Of a stretch of DNA of 64,000 nt, positions 53,020 to 61,915 are shown one piece after another. How positions within the stretch are numbered: the stretch's first letter is position 1; the number at the start of each line of letters is the position of its first letter. Source of the DNA: Gilvimarinus gilvus (GTDB taxonomy: Bacteria; Pseudomonadota; Gammaproteobacteria; Pseudomonadales; Cellvibrionaceae); contig NZ_JAULRU010000577.1 of the NCBI RefSeq assembly GCF_030518155.1, positions 62,001 through 126,000 of the forward strand, written 5' to 3'. A program made the position numbers and the translations under genes. Under the pieces are notes generated by a model. The model did no database searches, had not been told where the DNA came from, and was given only the letters and a program-made list of their open reading frames with translations.

Positions 53020-54822
53020 ATGACAGAGCCTTCTCAACAATCGCTGCTAGAGCGCTTAAAGCTGCCCGAACCGGACCTCAAGCAATTGAGCTTCTGTAAA
53101 AGCACCTCGGTCAAAAATATCGAGCAGTGGGTAGATAGTTTGCCGTTAACGCGCACCAGCTTTGTCAGTGCAATTCTCTATTCAGCACTGCCAGAGTTAG
53201 CGCGTTTAAAAACCGACGGTGACACACACTTCAAAATGCTTGAGGTCGTTCGCCCGGTGATATATGGCTGCGTTAGTGGCCTGTCAAAAGCTTTTCTAAA
53301 TCAACCCATCATTTTACCAGAGCCCGCGCGCAAGGCCGCTACGGTGGCGCAGGCACTGCAAAAGCACCTAAGCAATGCTTATACCTGCGCCGTTCGGGAC
53401 AGCTTTACCAACAAAACCAGCCAAGATGTGAAGGCTCTGTGTATCCACCGCGCAATTACGGGGCTTGGTTTATTGTTGCTGCGCAGCTATCAGCTGTACA
53501 CACCAACCCCGAGCCAAGCCTGGCGAGAGCTGCATACGCTATACCATTTAGCGGAGCTCAGCGGACTGTCACAGGTGCTACTGCGTGACCCCATGGTGGG
53601 GCAGCGCGGTGTGCGCACCATTGAGCAGGCCTACTTGCGCGTTGTATTACTGTCCGCCTGCCGCCCCAATCAATTGCGTCAAAACGACCTGCACAACATA
53701 TACAATGCGCTAGAGGACTGGTCGGCAAAAGCATCGCTTAATAAGCTAGACCCTTCCGGGACCAAGAATTTGTACAGCGTTATGCTGGACAGCGAAGCCC
53801 CTCCGGTTTATCGCACCCGGCTAGCACTCTATGAAAGCCAAGATATTCGCCAACTGGACACCACTGAACTATGTCAATCCCTGCACGAGATGGTGACAGA
53901 CCCAGAGCGGCTAAAATCATTGAAGCTCAATACCAGTCTACTGGGCCACGCGATTGATGCATGGCAGCAACCGGCGCAACGCAATTTCGAACGCACAGCC
54001 GGCGACGGACAGCTGGAGGTTTGCGTCGGGCTAACCAACCTGCATTTTCATGTAGCCGATGAAACGCCGTTCAATCTGTTCATCAGGCAAACCTCAAGCT
54101 TTGATATCGAGGGCGACGGTGAAATATTTAAAAAACACAGCGTGAAACTGAAAGACCGTATCGACCCCAGCCAAGCTGACCCATGGGGGGATGCTTATGA
54201 TATCGCCAAACCTAGAATGGCGGGGAGCGACAAGCCCACCACCAATATCGACCAGGCACTGCAACAAGGTGCGCGCATGCGGTATCGCGGTCAGCACCCC
54301 ATATTTTCCGTCGAGATTATTGATGTTAGCGCAGGTGGTTATTGTCTGGAATGGCACACCGCAAGCCCGCTGCAACTGAAAGCCGGTGAACTGCTTGGGG
54401 TGCGCGAGCCCGGCCGCTTTAAGTGGGCCATTGCCGCAGTGCGCTGGGTGCAGCAAACCCGCAACACCAGCCAACTGGGCATTCAATTACTGGCCCCCCA
54501 GGCACACCCAGGAGCGGCCGCACCCATCCACAAAACTGGTGACACGTCTGAATATCATCGCGTACTGGCACTACCTGCGCAAAGGCTGGCCAACCGCCCG
54601 GCAAGCTTGTTGACCAATGCGGTGTCTTTTCACGAGCAGCAAAAGGTAAAACTTTATCAGGGGGGGCAATTGGCCACGCTACAATTGACCCGACGACTTT
54701 TTAGCACAGGCTCCGTGAGTCAGTTTGCCTACAAAAACCTAACCAGTGCCAGCGATCAACCTGAAAAGAACGACTCCCGATCCACTTCGGAGGATGATTT
54801 CGAATCGGTTTGGCGCAATTAG
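53020..54822 (+). CDS. PilZ-domain protein with large unknown N-terminal region (600 aa)
   Basis: The PilZ domain lies at about 415-510. Both c-di-GMP motifs are complete: RxxxR as RMRYR at 419-423 and DxSxxG as DVSAGG at 435-440. The N-terminal ~400 residues are helical and of no family I recognise; WRELHTLYHLAELSGLSQ and VLLSACRPNQLRQNDL recall helical repeats. A third region (~520-580) is beta-rich. Soluble. Next to FimX it is likely a c-di-GMP effector in type IV pilus or adhesion control (inference from context). Confidence 0.78.
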   Translation: MTEPSQQSLLERLKLPEPDLKQLSFCKSTSVKNIEQWVDSLPLTRTSFVSAILYSALPELARLKTDGDTHFKMLEVVRPVIYGCVSGLSKAFLNQPIILPEPARKAATVAQALQKHLSNAYTCAVRDSFTNKTSQDVKALCIHRAITGLGLLLLRSYQLYTPTPSQAWRELHTLYHLAELSGLSQVLLRDPMVGQRGVRTIEQAYLRVVLLSACRPNQLRQNDLHNIYNALEDWSAKASLNKLDPSGTKNLYSVMLDSEAPPVYRTRLALYESQDIRQLDTTELCQSLHEMVTDPERLKSLKLNTSLLGHAIDAWQQPAQRNFERTAGDGQLEVCVGLTNLHFHVADETPFNLFIRQTSSFDIEGDGEIFKKHSVKLKDRIDPSQADPWGDAYDIAKPRMAGSDKPTTNIDQALQQGARMRYRGQHPIFSVEIIDVSAGGYCLEWHTASPLQLKAGELLGVREPGRFKWAIAAVRWVQQTRNTSQLGIQLLAPQAHPGAAAPIHKTGDTSEYHRVLALPAQRLANRPASLLTNAVSFHEQQKVKLYQGGQLATLQLTRRLFSTGSVSQFAYKNLTSASDQPEKNDSRSTSEDDFESVWRN

Positions 54823-55105
54823 TAACGCTGGGGACGTCTACTATGTCGCATAATATCGACATATGCCCCACTCACATGCAGTTCTATACGCCAATAGCTA
54901 TTGTCGTAGGCCCGGATTCGGGTAATATAGTTGCCGCACTAGCTCGGTTGAGCTAATAATTTCAACTAGATGGCGACAAACGGTAGCAACAGACACCGCA
55001 ACGGCCTATTACAAGTCGCCGTGCATTGGTTTGACTCTCGCATGTGGTGGATTGCAGGCAACGGGTCACCCATAAAATCAAAATGAAAGAGCGCAGTAAT
55101 ACTCT

Positions 55106-57187
55106 ATGACAGCCAACGATACGATCCGACTGCTCATCCTCAATGACTCACAAGCCGAGGCTGAGCGCCTGATCAGCATGCTGCAAAATGCGGGCAAACC
55201 GAATCGGGCTCAGCATGTCACCAGTGCCGACTCTCTGGCAAAGCTGCTTGAAGATCAAGCTTGGGATCTACTGATCGCTCACGAAAAAACCCAAAACCTT
55301 GCCCCCGCTAGCGCTATCCAACAAATCCGCCGCCTCAACAAAGATGTCCCGGTCATATTGCTCACCGATGAGCAAGGCAGCCAAGTGGTGGTCGAAGGCC
55401 TGAAACTGGGCGCCGTCGATGTTGTACAACTCGATGAAGACCAACACCTGCTCTTTGTCATTAATCGCGAAATGGCTAATCGTTACCAGCGGCAAGAAAA
55501 GCGCATTGCGGATCGTCTGTTTCGAGAGTCGGAACGGCGCGCCCAATCGCTGCTCGACAGCTCGCGCGATGCCATCGCCTATGTCCAGGATGGCCTGTAC
55601 CTCTACGCCAATGAATCCTTCGCCGAGCTGTTTGCCTACGAGGACAAAGACGATATAGATTGCATGCCCATCATGGACATGGTTGCAGAGCGGGATCAAA
55701 AGACGCTAAAAGACTTCATCAAAGAGTTTACCTTGAAGGGCGTGGACGCCGAGTCATCTCAGCTGCAATTCAGCGGATTGAAGCAAGATGGTAGCGAAAC
55801 CAATATCGCCCTGGAAGTAAACCACGCCACCTACGACGACGAACCCTGCCTGCAATTTTTAGCCAAGGCCACAAAGCAAGACGGCGCGTCCGCTGAAGAG
55901 CTGGAGGCGGTAAAATCGCTGGATGTGGTTACCGGTTTATACAACCGCAGCTACATGATGGGGCAAACCAACAAAGTCATTAATAATATTGGGGACGACC
56001 AAACCCGCGCCCTTTTGTACATTGATATCGACGATTACGCGGACGCTATACAGGGTAAGTTCGGGGTTAGCGGTGCCGATGAGGCCATTACTGACCTGGC
56101 TAAACTTTTTACCGAGCTTAAGCATGACAGTGAAATTCTGGCACGCTTCGGCGACAGCAGCTTTACCTTGCTAACCAACACAACTACGGCGTCGGAAGCG
56201 GTAAAGCGCGCAGAAAAAATTAGCAGTCAGGTCGCCGAACACATTATCGACATAGACAACGTTACCCTGCAAGTAACCGCCAGCATTGGGGTTTCGGTGA
56301 TCAACGAAAATAGCTCAAAAGCGGAAACTGCCATAGAGCAGGCCCTGGATGCCATGGAGAAAGCTCGCGCCAGCTCCGAGTGTCAGGCCCTGCTCTATGA
56401 ACCCCCCATGAGCGATGAGGAACGCCAGGAGAAAAATCTTCTGAGTGAAGTACGCGAAGCGCTGGCCAATGATCTTTTCCGCTTAATGTTCCAACCGATT
56501 ATCAGCCTGCGCGGTTCTGACGAGGAGTATTACGAAGTATTAGTCCGGCTGGAAAGCGCCACTGGCGACAAGCTGTCCCCAGAGGGTTTTATTGATGCTG
56601 CGGCCGATGCAGGTATCGGGACCAAAGTTGACCGCTGGATTGTCCTTGAGTCGATTAAAATGTTGTCTGAACATCGCGCCCGGGGCAACCAGACCAAACT
56701 TATCGTCAACCTTAACCGAGTCTCTGTGTGCGACGAAACATTAGTTCCCTGGTTAGGGGTGGCCTTTAAAGCGGCCGGCCTACCTACCGACGCCATTATA
56801 TTTCAAGTGCAAGAACGCGACGTCACAAACCACCTCAACGCGGCCAAAGCACTGAACAACGGCCTGTTAAAAATCGGCTCAATGATGTCAATCAGCAGCT
56901 TTGGCTGCTCGCTCAACCCATTCAATACGCTAAAGCATGTAGACGCCAAGGTAATAAAGGTAGACGGCTCCTTCACTCAAGACATTCAGAGTAAGAGCGA
57001 GAGCCCTGAGGGGCTCTCACAGCTGCTGGCGGAACTGCACGAACACGAGCGCGTTACCATAGTGCCCTTTGTGGAGAACGCCAGCGTACTATCAACGCTA
57101 TGGCAGGCTGGCGTGCACTACATTCAAGGTCACTATTTGCAAGAACCCACGGAATCGATGAGTTACGATTTTAATATGGAAGGGTAA
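55106..57187 (+). CDS. fimX: FimX-like c-di-GMP receptor: REC-PAS-GGDEF-EAL (693 aa)
   Basis: Domains: REC-like ~1-130 without a canonical phospho-acceptor set, PAS ~145-260, degenerate GGDEF ~275-430 (GDSSF at 349-353) and degenerate EAL ~450-680 (EVL at 477-479). Pseudomonas aeruginosa FimX has the same length (691), order and degenerate pattern and also neighbours serB. Such proteins bind c-di-GMP through EAL without making or cutting it and localise to the pole to promote pilus assembly. The 283-bp region before it shows only a TATGTCG/CGACATA hairpin at 54842-54863. Confidence 0.9.
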   Translation: MTANDTIRLLILNDSQAEAERLISMLQNAGKPNRAQHVTSADSLAKLLEDQAWDLLIAHEKTQNLAPASAIQQIRRLNKDVPVILLTDEQGSQVVVEGLKLGAVDVVQLDEDQHLLFVINREMANRYQRQEKRIADRLFRESERRAQSLLDSSRDAIAYVQDGLYLYANESFAELFAYEDKDDIDCMPIMDMVAERDQKTLKDFIKEFTLKGVDAESSQLQFSGLKQDGSETNIALEVNHATYDDEPCLQFLAKATKQDGASAEELEAVKSLDVVTGLYNRSYMMGQTNKVINNIGDDQTRALLYIDIDDYADAIQGKFGVSGADEAITDLAKLFTELKHDSEILARFGDSSFTLLTNTTTASEAVKRAEKISSQVAEHIIDIDNVTLQVTASIGVSVINENSSKAETAIEQALDAMEKARASSECQALLYEPPMSDEERQEKNLLSEVREALANDLFRLMFQPIISLRGSDEEYYEVLVRLESATGDKLSPEGFIDAAADAGIGTKVDRWIVLESIKMLSEHRARGNQTKLIVNLNRVSVCDETLVPWLGVAFKAAGLPTDAIIFQVQERDVTNHLNAAKALNNGLLKIGSMMSISSFGCSLNPFNTLKHVDAKVIKVDGSFTQDIQSKSESPEGLSQLLAELHEHERVTIVPFVENASVLSTLWQAGVHYIQGHYLQEPTESMSYDFNMEG

Positions 57188-57190
57188 AAC

Positions 57191-57251
57191 TGTCGGATGT
57201 CGGATGTCGGATGTCGGATGTCGGATGTCGGATGTCGGATGTCGGATGTCG
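57191..57251. repeat. Heptamer tandem repeat, TGTCGGA x 8 plus partial
   Basis: Eight exact copies of TGTCGGA and a final TGTCG run without interruption just after the fimX stop. Array length not divisible by 3 and no frame through it, so it is non-coding. The last downstream inverted copies (57287-57311) can pair with any unit. Confidence 0.95.
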
Positions 57252-57286
57252 AACAGTGTGGAGTGACGCGTTGATTTTCAAACCTC

Positions 57287-57317
57287 AGACATCGGACCTC
57301 AGACATCCGACTTTTTT
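57287..57317 (+). terminator. fimX terminator formed with the heptamer array
   Basis: ACATCGGAC and ACATCCGAC, the complement of the heptamer unit, are followed by TTTTTT at 57312-57317. Any GTCGGATGT in the array can be the left arm, giving several alternative stems. The T tract runs into the stop codon of convergent serB. Confidence 0.6.
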
Positions 57318-58534
57318 CAAACAATCCGATCGCGTTCGCGAAACCCCATCAAATAGAGAATCGCGTCTAGCCCCAGCGTTGATATTGCCTGCTCTGCGCT
57401 GGCTTTCACCAAAGGCTTGGCGCGAAACGCAATGCCAAGGCCAGCAGCACTTAGCATTGGCAAATCGTTGGCGCCATCGCCAACTGCGATGGTTTGCTCT
57501 ACGGTGATACCTTCTTTCTCAGCCAGAAGCTTTAATAACTCGGCTTTGCGCTGGCCATTGACGACTTCACCTTTCACCTCGCCGGTTACCTTTCCGTCAA
57601 CGATATCCAGCTGATTGGCGAACACGTAATCAACGCCCAATCTTTTTTGTAAGTACTCACCAAAATATTGAAAGCCACCAGACAAGATCGCAGTTTTGTA
57701 ACCCAAGTGTTTTAAGCTACTGATCAGCTTTTCTGCGCCCTCAGTAATTCGTAAATTCGCCGCAATATCCGCAAGTACGTTCTCATCCAAGCCCTTTAAC
57801 AGTGCCATGCGGCGGGTAAAGCTCTCATTGAAATCCAATTCGCCACGCATGGCCAGCTCGGTGATTTCAGCCACCTGCTCCCCCACGCCAGCGGCCTTAG
57901 CGAGCTCATCGATCACTTCCGCTTCAATCAGGGTGGAATCCATATCGAAACAAACAAGGCGCCGATTGCGGCGATAAACGGTGTCCCGCTGAAAGGCGAT
58001 ATCTACTTCATGCTGCGTCGACAGCTCCATAAAGTCTGCGCGCAAAGCTTCGCGATTGGCCGGCTCGCCGCGCACCGAAAACTCAACGCAAGCGCTGCTG
58101 CGCTGATCCAAACCATTGAGGGGAATACGCCCTGAAAGGCGATTAATATTGTCTATATTCAGACCGTGCTTGACGGTTACCTGCGTTAAGTCCGCTATTT
58201 GGCCAGCAGTGACTTCTCTTGCCAGTAACGTCACGATATAGCGGGCCTTGCCCTGATGATTGACCCACTGTTCATAGCTTTGCGCATCAATACGGGTAAA
58301 CCGCACCTGAATAGACAAATCGATAACCGCCGCCCGGATTTCCTGTAGCAGGTCATCTTGATTCACAGCACCCTGCTCAAAACCCACTAACAATCCTAAC
58401 GTTAAATTATCGTGGATTACCGCCTGCCCAATATCCAGCACGGCAGCTTGGTACCGATCAAGCACCTGAGTAATGGCGGAAGTGACACCGGGCTTATCTT
58501 CCCCGGCCGCATTGATCAAAACTATATCTTTCAC
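57317..58534 (-). CDS. serB: Phosphoserine phosphatase
   Basis: I choose GTG 58534, giving VKDIVLINAAGEDKPG, which lines up with the start of P. aeruginosa SerB (MREIVLINITG...) and gives 405 residues, its usual size; an ATG at 58564 and a start at 58669 would add odd sequence. A TATAAT lies at 58568-58563, consistent with transcription starting just upstream. Two ACT domains (~1-180) precede the HAD phosphatase: DMDST at 197-201, LSGGF, and GDGANDLPML. Last step of serine synthesis. Confidence 0.95.
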   Translation of the reverse strand: MKDIVLINAAGEDKPGVTSAITQVLDRYQAAVLDIGQAVIHDNLTLGLLVGFEQGAVNQDDLLQEIRAAVIDLSIQVRFTRIDAQSYEQWVNHQGKARYIVTLLAREVTAGQIADLTQVTVKHGLNIDNINRLSGRIPLNGLDQRSSACVEFSVRGEPANREALRADFMELSTQHEVDIAFQRDTVYRRNRRLVCFDMDSTLIEAEVIDELAKAAGVGEQVAEITELAMRGELDFNESFTRRMALLKGLDENVLADIAANLRITEGAEKLISSLKHLGYKTAILSGGFQYFGEYLQKRLGVDYVFANQLDIVDGKVTGEVKGEVVNGQRKAELLKLLAEKEGITVEQTIAVGDGANDLPMLSAAGLGIAFRAKPLVKASAEQAISTLGLDAILYLMGFRERDRIV

Positions 58535-58648
58535 GGTATAAGGCGCTGTAGTAAAAGCGGGCATTATAGCGGTTAACGCGTTGCAAATACTAATAGGACA
58601 GCGGCAAAACAACCACAGAATGCAAAATTTAAGCAATGCCTGGGCAGA

Positions 58649-58695
58649 CTGTTGAACAACCGCCTGCATGTAAAGGGTTTTTCAACAGCGGCTAA
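58649..58695. repeat. Dispersed intergenic repeat, second copy, with hairpin
   Basis: CTGTTGAACAACC (58649-58661) pairs with GGTTTTTCAACAG (58676-58688) with one mismatch. On the minus strand it reads CTGTTGAAAAACCC...CATGC...GCG, the same order as the element at 4953. It lies between the divergent serB and the next gene. Confidence 0.5.
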
Positions 58696-58778
58696 TGCTA
58701 CAATTGCGTTAGAATGCGCTCACCGTATCGACGCGGTATAAGAGAATACTTAGCCTCAAGGACACCTCAAAACCCGTA

Positions 58779-59900
58779 ATGACACTGAAGCAAACTCTTA
58801 GTCGCCATCCTTTACTCGGCCTGTGCCTGTGCCTGATGGTACTGCTTGGACTGACCGGCGCCATGCTGACTCTGCACTTCGCCGCACAGCAACAGGCGAC
58901 AAGCGCAAGTCAATATGGCAATGCGTTAGCCGAAAGTGCGGCGTCACAGGCCGTAGAGCCGGCCCTGAGCCAGGACATGATCAGCTTGCAGGTCATTTTA
59001 CAAGCCGTTGCTCAGCAACCCAATGTCAGCGGCGCGACCATTCACGATGTCGAGAATCAACTATTGGTGCAAAGCGGCTCCGGCAATGCCCCGCCACATT
59101 ACAGCGAGCTAAACTTCACCGCCCCCATCACGTTGGACACACATATTGCGGGCCACCTAGGCGTCACACTAGCGCTGCCTCCGATCCAGCAAGTTTATGA
59201 CAGCTTTATTTGGGCGTGGGCTCTAACCGTTTTTATCGCCATGTTGGTCTGCGTGCTGGCCTATAGGCGTCTATCGCAACAACAAGGCGCGGGCAAAGAG
59301 CCGGCCCATGATCTAGAGCAAACAGCGGCCGACTCACAAGGTGTCGAAGACGAACCCAGCGAGCAAGAGATTGCCGGCGCTGAGTCAACGGACAGCCACT
59401 GCGTTACCGTAAAGTTGCAGCTGCTGAACATCAACAAACTGGAACAACAACTGTCGTTAAATAACTACCAAAGCTGCTTGAAAAAATTTGACCGACTTGT
59501 AAAAGGCATACTAGCGCTCTATGAAGGCGAGAAAAACACACTAGAGAACGGCCGGCTAACCCTCTCTGTTACCAGTGACAACCTGGATGACGCCAGCTTC
59601 TACGGAATTTGCATCGGCCACCTGGCATGCGAATTGTCACAACAGCAGCCCAGCCCCCGACTAAAAATTTCAGTAACCGTTACGACACCCGACGGGAGCT
59701 CTCAGCGGACGCCCGAACAGACACAGCTTCCTGACGCAGGTACTATTTGGGTTGACCCAGCACTGCACAGCCCAGCCCTGGCATCGCATGTCAGCATAAC
59801 TGAACGCCAACAGGTAGCAGTGATCAAACCGCCCTATCAAGCTCTGCTCGAACGCCAATGCAAACAACTGCAGGCAGCACTGCACCAAGACGCAGAGTGA
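58779..59900 (+). CDS. Smp/YtjB-like two-helix membrane protein (373 aa)
   Basis: TM1 ~11-33, a periplasmic domain ~34-135 (ASQAVEPALSQDMISLQVILQAVAQQPNVSGATIHD, sensor-like), TM2 ~143-163, an acidic linker, and a cytoplasmic domain ~205-370. The last begins VTVKLQLLNINKLEQQL, reminiscent of the first strand of class III cyclase or GGDEF folds but without catalytic residues I can point to. Gene position beside serB is that of E. coli smp (ytjB) and of the Pseudomonas gene after serB. Function unknown. Confidence 0.65.
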   Translation: MTLKQTLSRHPLLGLCLCLMVLLGLTGAMLTLHFAAQQQATSASQYGNALAESAASQAVEPALSQDMISLQVILQAVAQQPNVSGATIHDVENQLLVQSGSGNAPPHYSELNFTAPITLDTHIAGHLGVTLALPPIQQVYDSFIWAWALTVFIAMLVCVLAYRRLSQQQGAGKEPAHDLEQTAADSQGVEDEPSEQEIAGAESTDSHCVTVKLQLLNINKLEQQLSLNNYQSCLKKFDRLVKGILALYEGEKNTLENGRLTLSVTSDNLDDASFYGICIGHLACELSQQQPSPRLKISVTVTTPDGSSQRTPEQTQLPDAGTIWVDPALHSPALASHVSITERQQVAVIKPPYQALLERQCKQLQAALHQDAE

Positions 59901-59933
59901 AGCATACCGAGCTTGCAGGCTACACGGGCGAGC

Positions 59934-59973
59934 TTGTCACTCATCCGTCACCAAAGCATCACATAACTGTCAC
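59934..59973 (+). promoter_or_regulatory. Tandem Pho boxes upstream of olsF
   Basis: Four heptamers related to the PhoB half site CTGTCAT are spaced exactly 11 bp: TTGTCAC at 59934, CCGTCAC at 59945, GCATCAC at 59956 and CTGTCAC at 59967. The ATCAC/GTCAC cores start at 59936, 59947, 59958 and 59969. Two tandem Pho boxes are implied, ending 70 bp before the gene. Confidence 0.65.
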
Positions 59974-60043
59974 TAAAGCCAACTAGCGTAGCGTATCACC
60001 GTCCGCCCACATCCAGCACGGGGCATAGATACAGGTTACGCGT

Positions 60044-61798
60044 ATGCTGAATATCGAACAGTCCGTTAATGATAAATTCCCCCGCTTTGCCGGTACTAAA
60101 CCCCTCTTAAAAAAGCCTACGCTGTCGTTGCTGCGCAAGCTCACTCATGAGCAAGAGATTAATGACTTCCTAAGCAACAACGAAGGGTTAAAGGGAATTG
60201 ACTTCATCGATCAAATTTTCGATTACTTTAATTTCAACTACAGTGTCAGCTCGCGTGACCGCAATAATATTCCCGCTCAGGGCCGCGTCGTCATTATTGC
60301 CAATCACCCTATTGGCTCGCTAGACGGGCTCGCTTTACTGCACATGGTACGCGGCATTCGCTCAGATGTTCGTATTGTTGCCAACGATATGCTGATGGCC
60401 TTCGAGCCGCTACACAACGTGTTTCTGCCACTGGATAACATGACCCGCGGCGCCTACCGGAAAAGCTATAAAGCTATTTTGGCGGCACTCAATAACGAGC
60501 AGGCCGTCATTATTTTTCCTGCGGGAGAAGTATCGCGCGCCACCCCCAAAGGCATTCGCGACGGCGCCTGGCACGCAGGCTTTTTACACTTTGCCCGCAA
60601 AACCAATGCTCCGGTACTGCCTATCTGCATCGACGCGAAGAACTCTCTGCTGTTTTACTCTGCGTCCATGCTCTACAAACCTTTCGGTACCGCGTTGCTC
60701 GCGCGTGAAATGTTCAAAAAGCAATCAACCGAAATTCGTATGCGCATTGGCGAGCCGATTCCTGCCACGGAATTGGAAGCAAAGAACCTTGCCGATAAGG
60801 CCCTGATCCGCCGCCTGAAAAAACACCTGTACAAACTGCGAAAAAAACGTGACGCGCAGTTTGTTACCGAACGAACCATAGCCCACCCGGAAGAGCGCAG
60901 TGCACTGAAAAAAGAATTTTCGCTGGCGCAGCAAATTGGCACCACCTCAGACAACAACAAAATATTTCTCTGCAACTACGCTGACCACCCAACCATCTTG
61001 CGGGAAATAGGGCGACTGCGAGAACACACCTTTCGCAAAGTAGGCGAAGGCACTGGCGCGCGCCGCGACCTCGATAAATACGACCACCACTATTTGCATC
61101 TGGTACTGTGGGACGAAAGTAACCTCACTATTGCAGGGGCTTATCGCATAGCCGATTGCGGTCGAATTTTGCAACAATACGGCGCCGAAGGGCTTTACAC
61201 CAACGAGTTATTCACCTTTCACCCCAATCTATTCCCCTATTTAGAGCAAGGCGTAGAGCTGGGCCGCAGCTTCGTGCACCCAGACTACTGGGGCAAAGCC
61301 AGTTTAGACTACCTTTGGCAGGGGTTAGGTGCCTACCTGACACACAATCCTCAAGTGCGCTATGTACTCGGACCTGTCAGTATGAGCGCCACCTACCCCA
61401 AAAATCTGCGCGATTTGGCTGTCTTTTTCTACCAGCGCTATTTCAGCACAGCCCAGCCGATGGCACTTGCCCCACACCCTCATGTCATCAATCAAGAAGA
61501 CCATGAACGGCTAATCTGTGAGTTTCGCGATAAAGAACCCGACGATGCCATGCGTTACGTGCAGCAGCAATTCAGCGCCGCTGGCCACAAATTCCCAACG
61601 CTCTATAAACAATACGCCGCACTGTATGAAGCCGGCGGTTACAGCCTACTCGCCTTCAGCGTCGACTCGGATTTCGGCAATTGTTTAGATGGCCTGTTTA
61701 TGGGAGATCTAACCAAAATGAAGGCGACCAAAAAGAGAAGGTATTTTGGGGAATCGTTACGGGCGTCCGAGGCCCAGGGTCTGATGTCCGACGCTTGA
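60044..61798 (+). CDS. olsF: OlsF-like bifunctional acyltransferase for ornithine lipids (584 aa)
   Basis: The N-terminal half (~1-280) is a PlsC/OlsA-type acyltransferase: ANHPIGSLDG with N87-H88 and D94 (H-x5-D spacing), and FPAGEVSR. The C-terminal half (~305-560) is an OlsB/hemolysin-type GNAT: LREHTFRKVGEGTGARRDLDKYDHHYLHLVLWD, then ELGRSFVHPDYWGKASLDYLWQGLGAYL. This fused order is that of OlsF of Serratia and Flavobacterium, which N-acylates ornithine and then O-acylates it. The preceding Pho boxes fit phosphate-starvation membrane remodelling. The last ~12 codons lie inside a dispersed repeat. Confidence 0.83.
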   Translation: MLNIEQSVNDKFPRFAGTKPLLKKPTLSLLRKLTHEQEINDFLSNNEGLKGIDFIDQIFDYFNFNYSVSSRDRNNIPAQGRVVIIANHPIGSLDGLALLHMVRGIRSDVRIVANDMLMAFEPLHNVFLPLDNMTRGAYRKSYKAILAALNNEQAVIIFPAGEVSRATPKGIRDGAWHAGFLHFARKTNAPVLPICIDAKNSLLFYSASMLYKPFGTALLAREMFKKQSTEIRMRIGEPIPATELEAKNLADKALIRRLKKHLYKLRKKRDAQFVTERTIAHPEERSALKKEFSLAQQIGTTSDNNKIFLCNYADHPTILREIGRLREHTFRKVGEGTGARRDLDKYDHHYLHLVLWDESNLTIAGAYRIADCGRILQQYGAEGLYTNELFTFHPNLFPYLEQGVELGRSFVHPDYWGKASLDYLWQGLGAYLTHNPQVRYVLGPVSMSATYPKNLRDLAVFFYQRYFSTAQPMALAPHPHVINQEDHERLICEFRDKEPDDAMRYVQQQFSAAGHKFPTLYKQYAALYEAGGYSLLAFSVDSDFGNCLDGLFMGDLTKMKATKKRRYFGESLRASEAQGLMSDA

Positions 61799-61855
61799 CG
61801 GTCCAAGAGGCTTCTCCTGCGTAGCGAAAACTCGTCAGACATCAGGCCTCAGACG
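61764..61855. repeat. Inverted repeat pair related to the fimX/serB terminator
   Basis: Left arm 61764-61792 (CGTCCGAGGCC...CTGATGTCCGAC) and right arm 61834-61855 (GTCAGACATCAGG then CCTCAGACG) are inverted copies with a 6-nt bulge. The same GTC-Y-GAGG and GATGTC-Y-GAC units occur at 57287-57311. The left arm codes for the end of olsF; the pair probably terminates its transcript. Confidence 0.6.
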
Positions 61856-61915
61856 TCTAGCATCGCAATTTATGCTAAGCTCGCTGCAATCAAAAATGAC
61901 GATTGAAGCGAGTTT

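Noticed and set aside
57191-57251. Possible CRISPR-like array
   Set aside because: The unit is 7 bp, contiguous and without spacers, and no cas genes are present; it is a simple tandem repeat.
58562-58567. ATG at 58564 as the serB start
   Set aside because: It is part of a TATAAT promoter element and adds residues absent from SerB proteins; GTG 58534 aligns with the family start.
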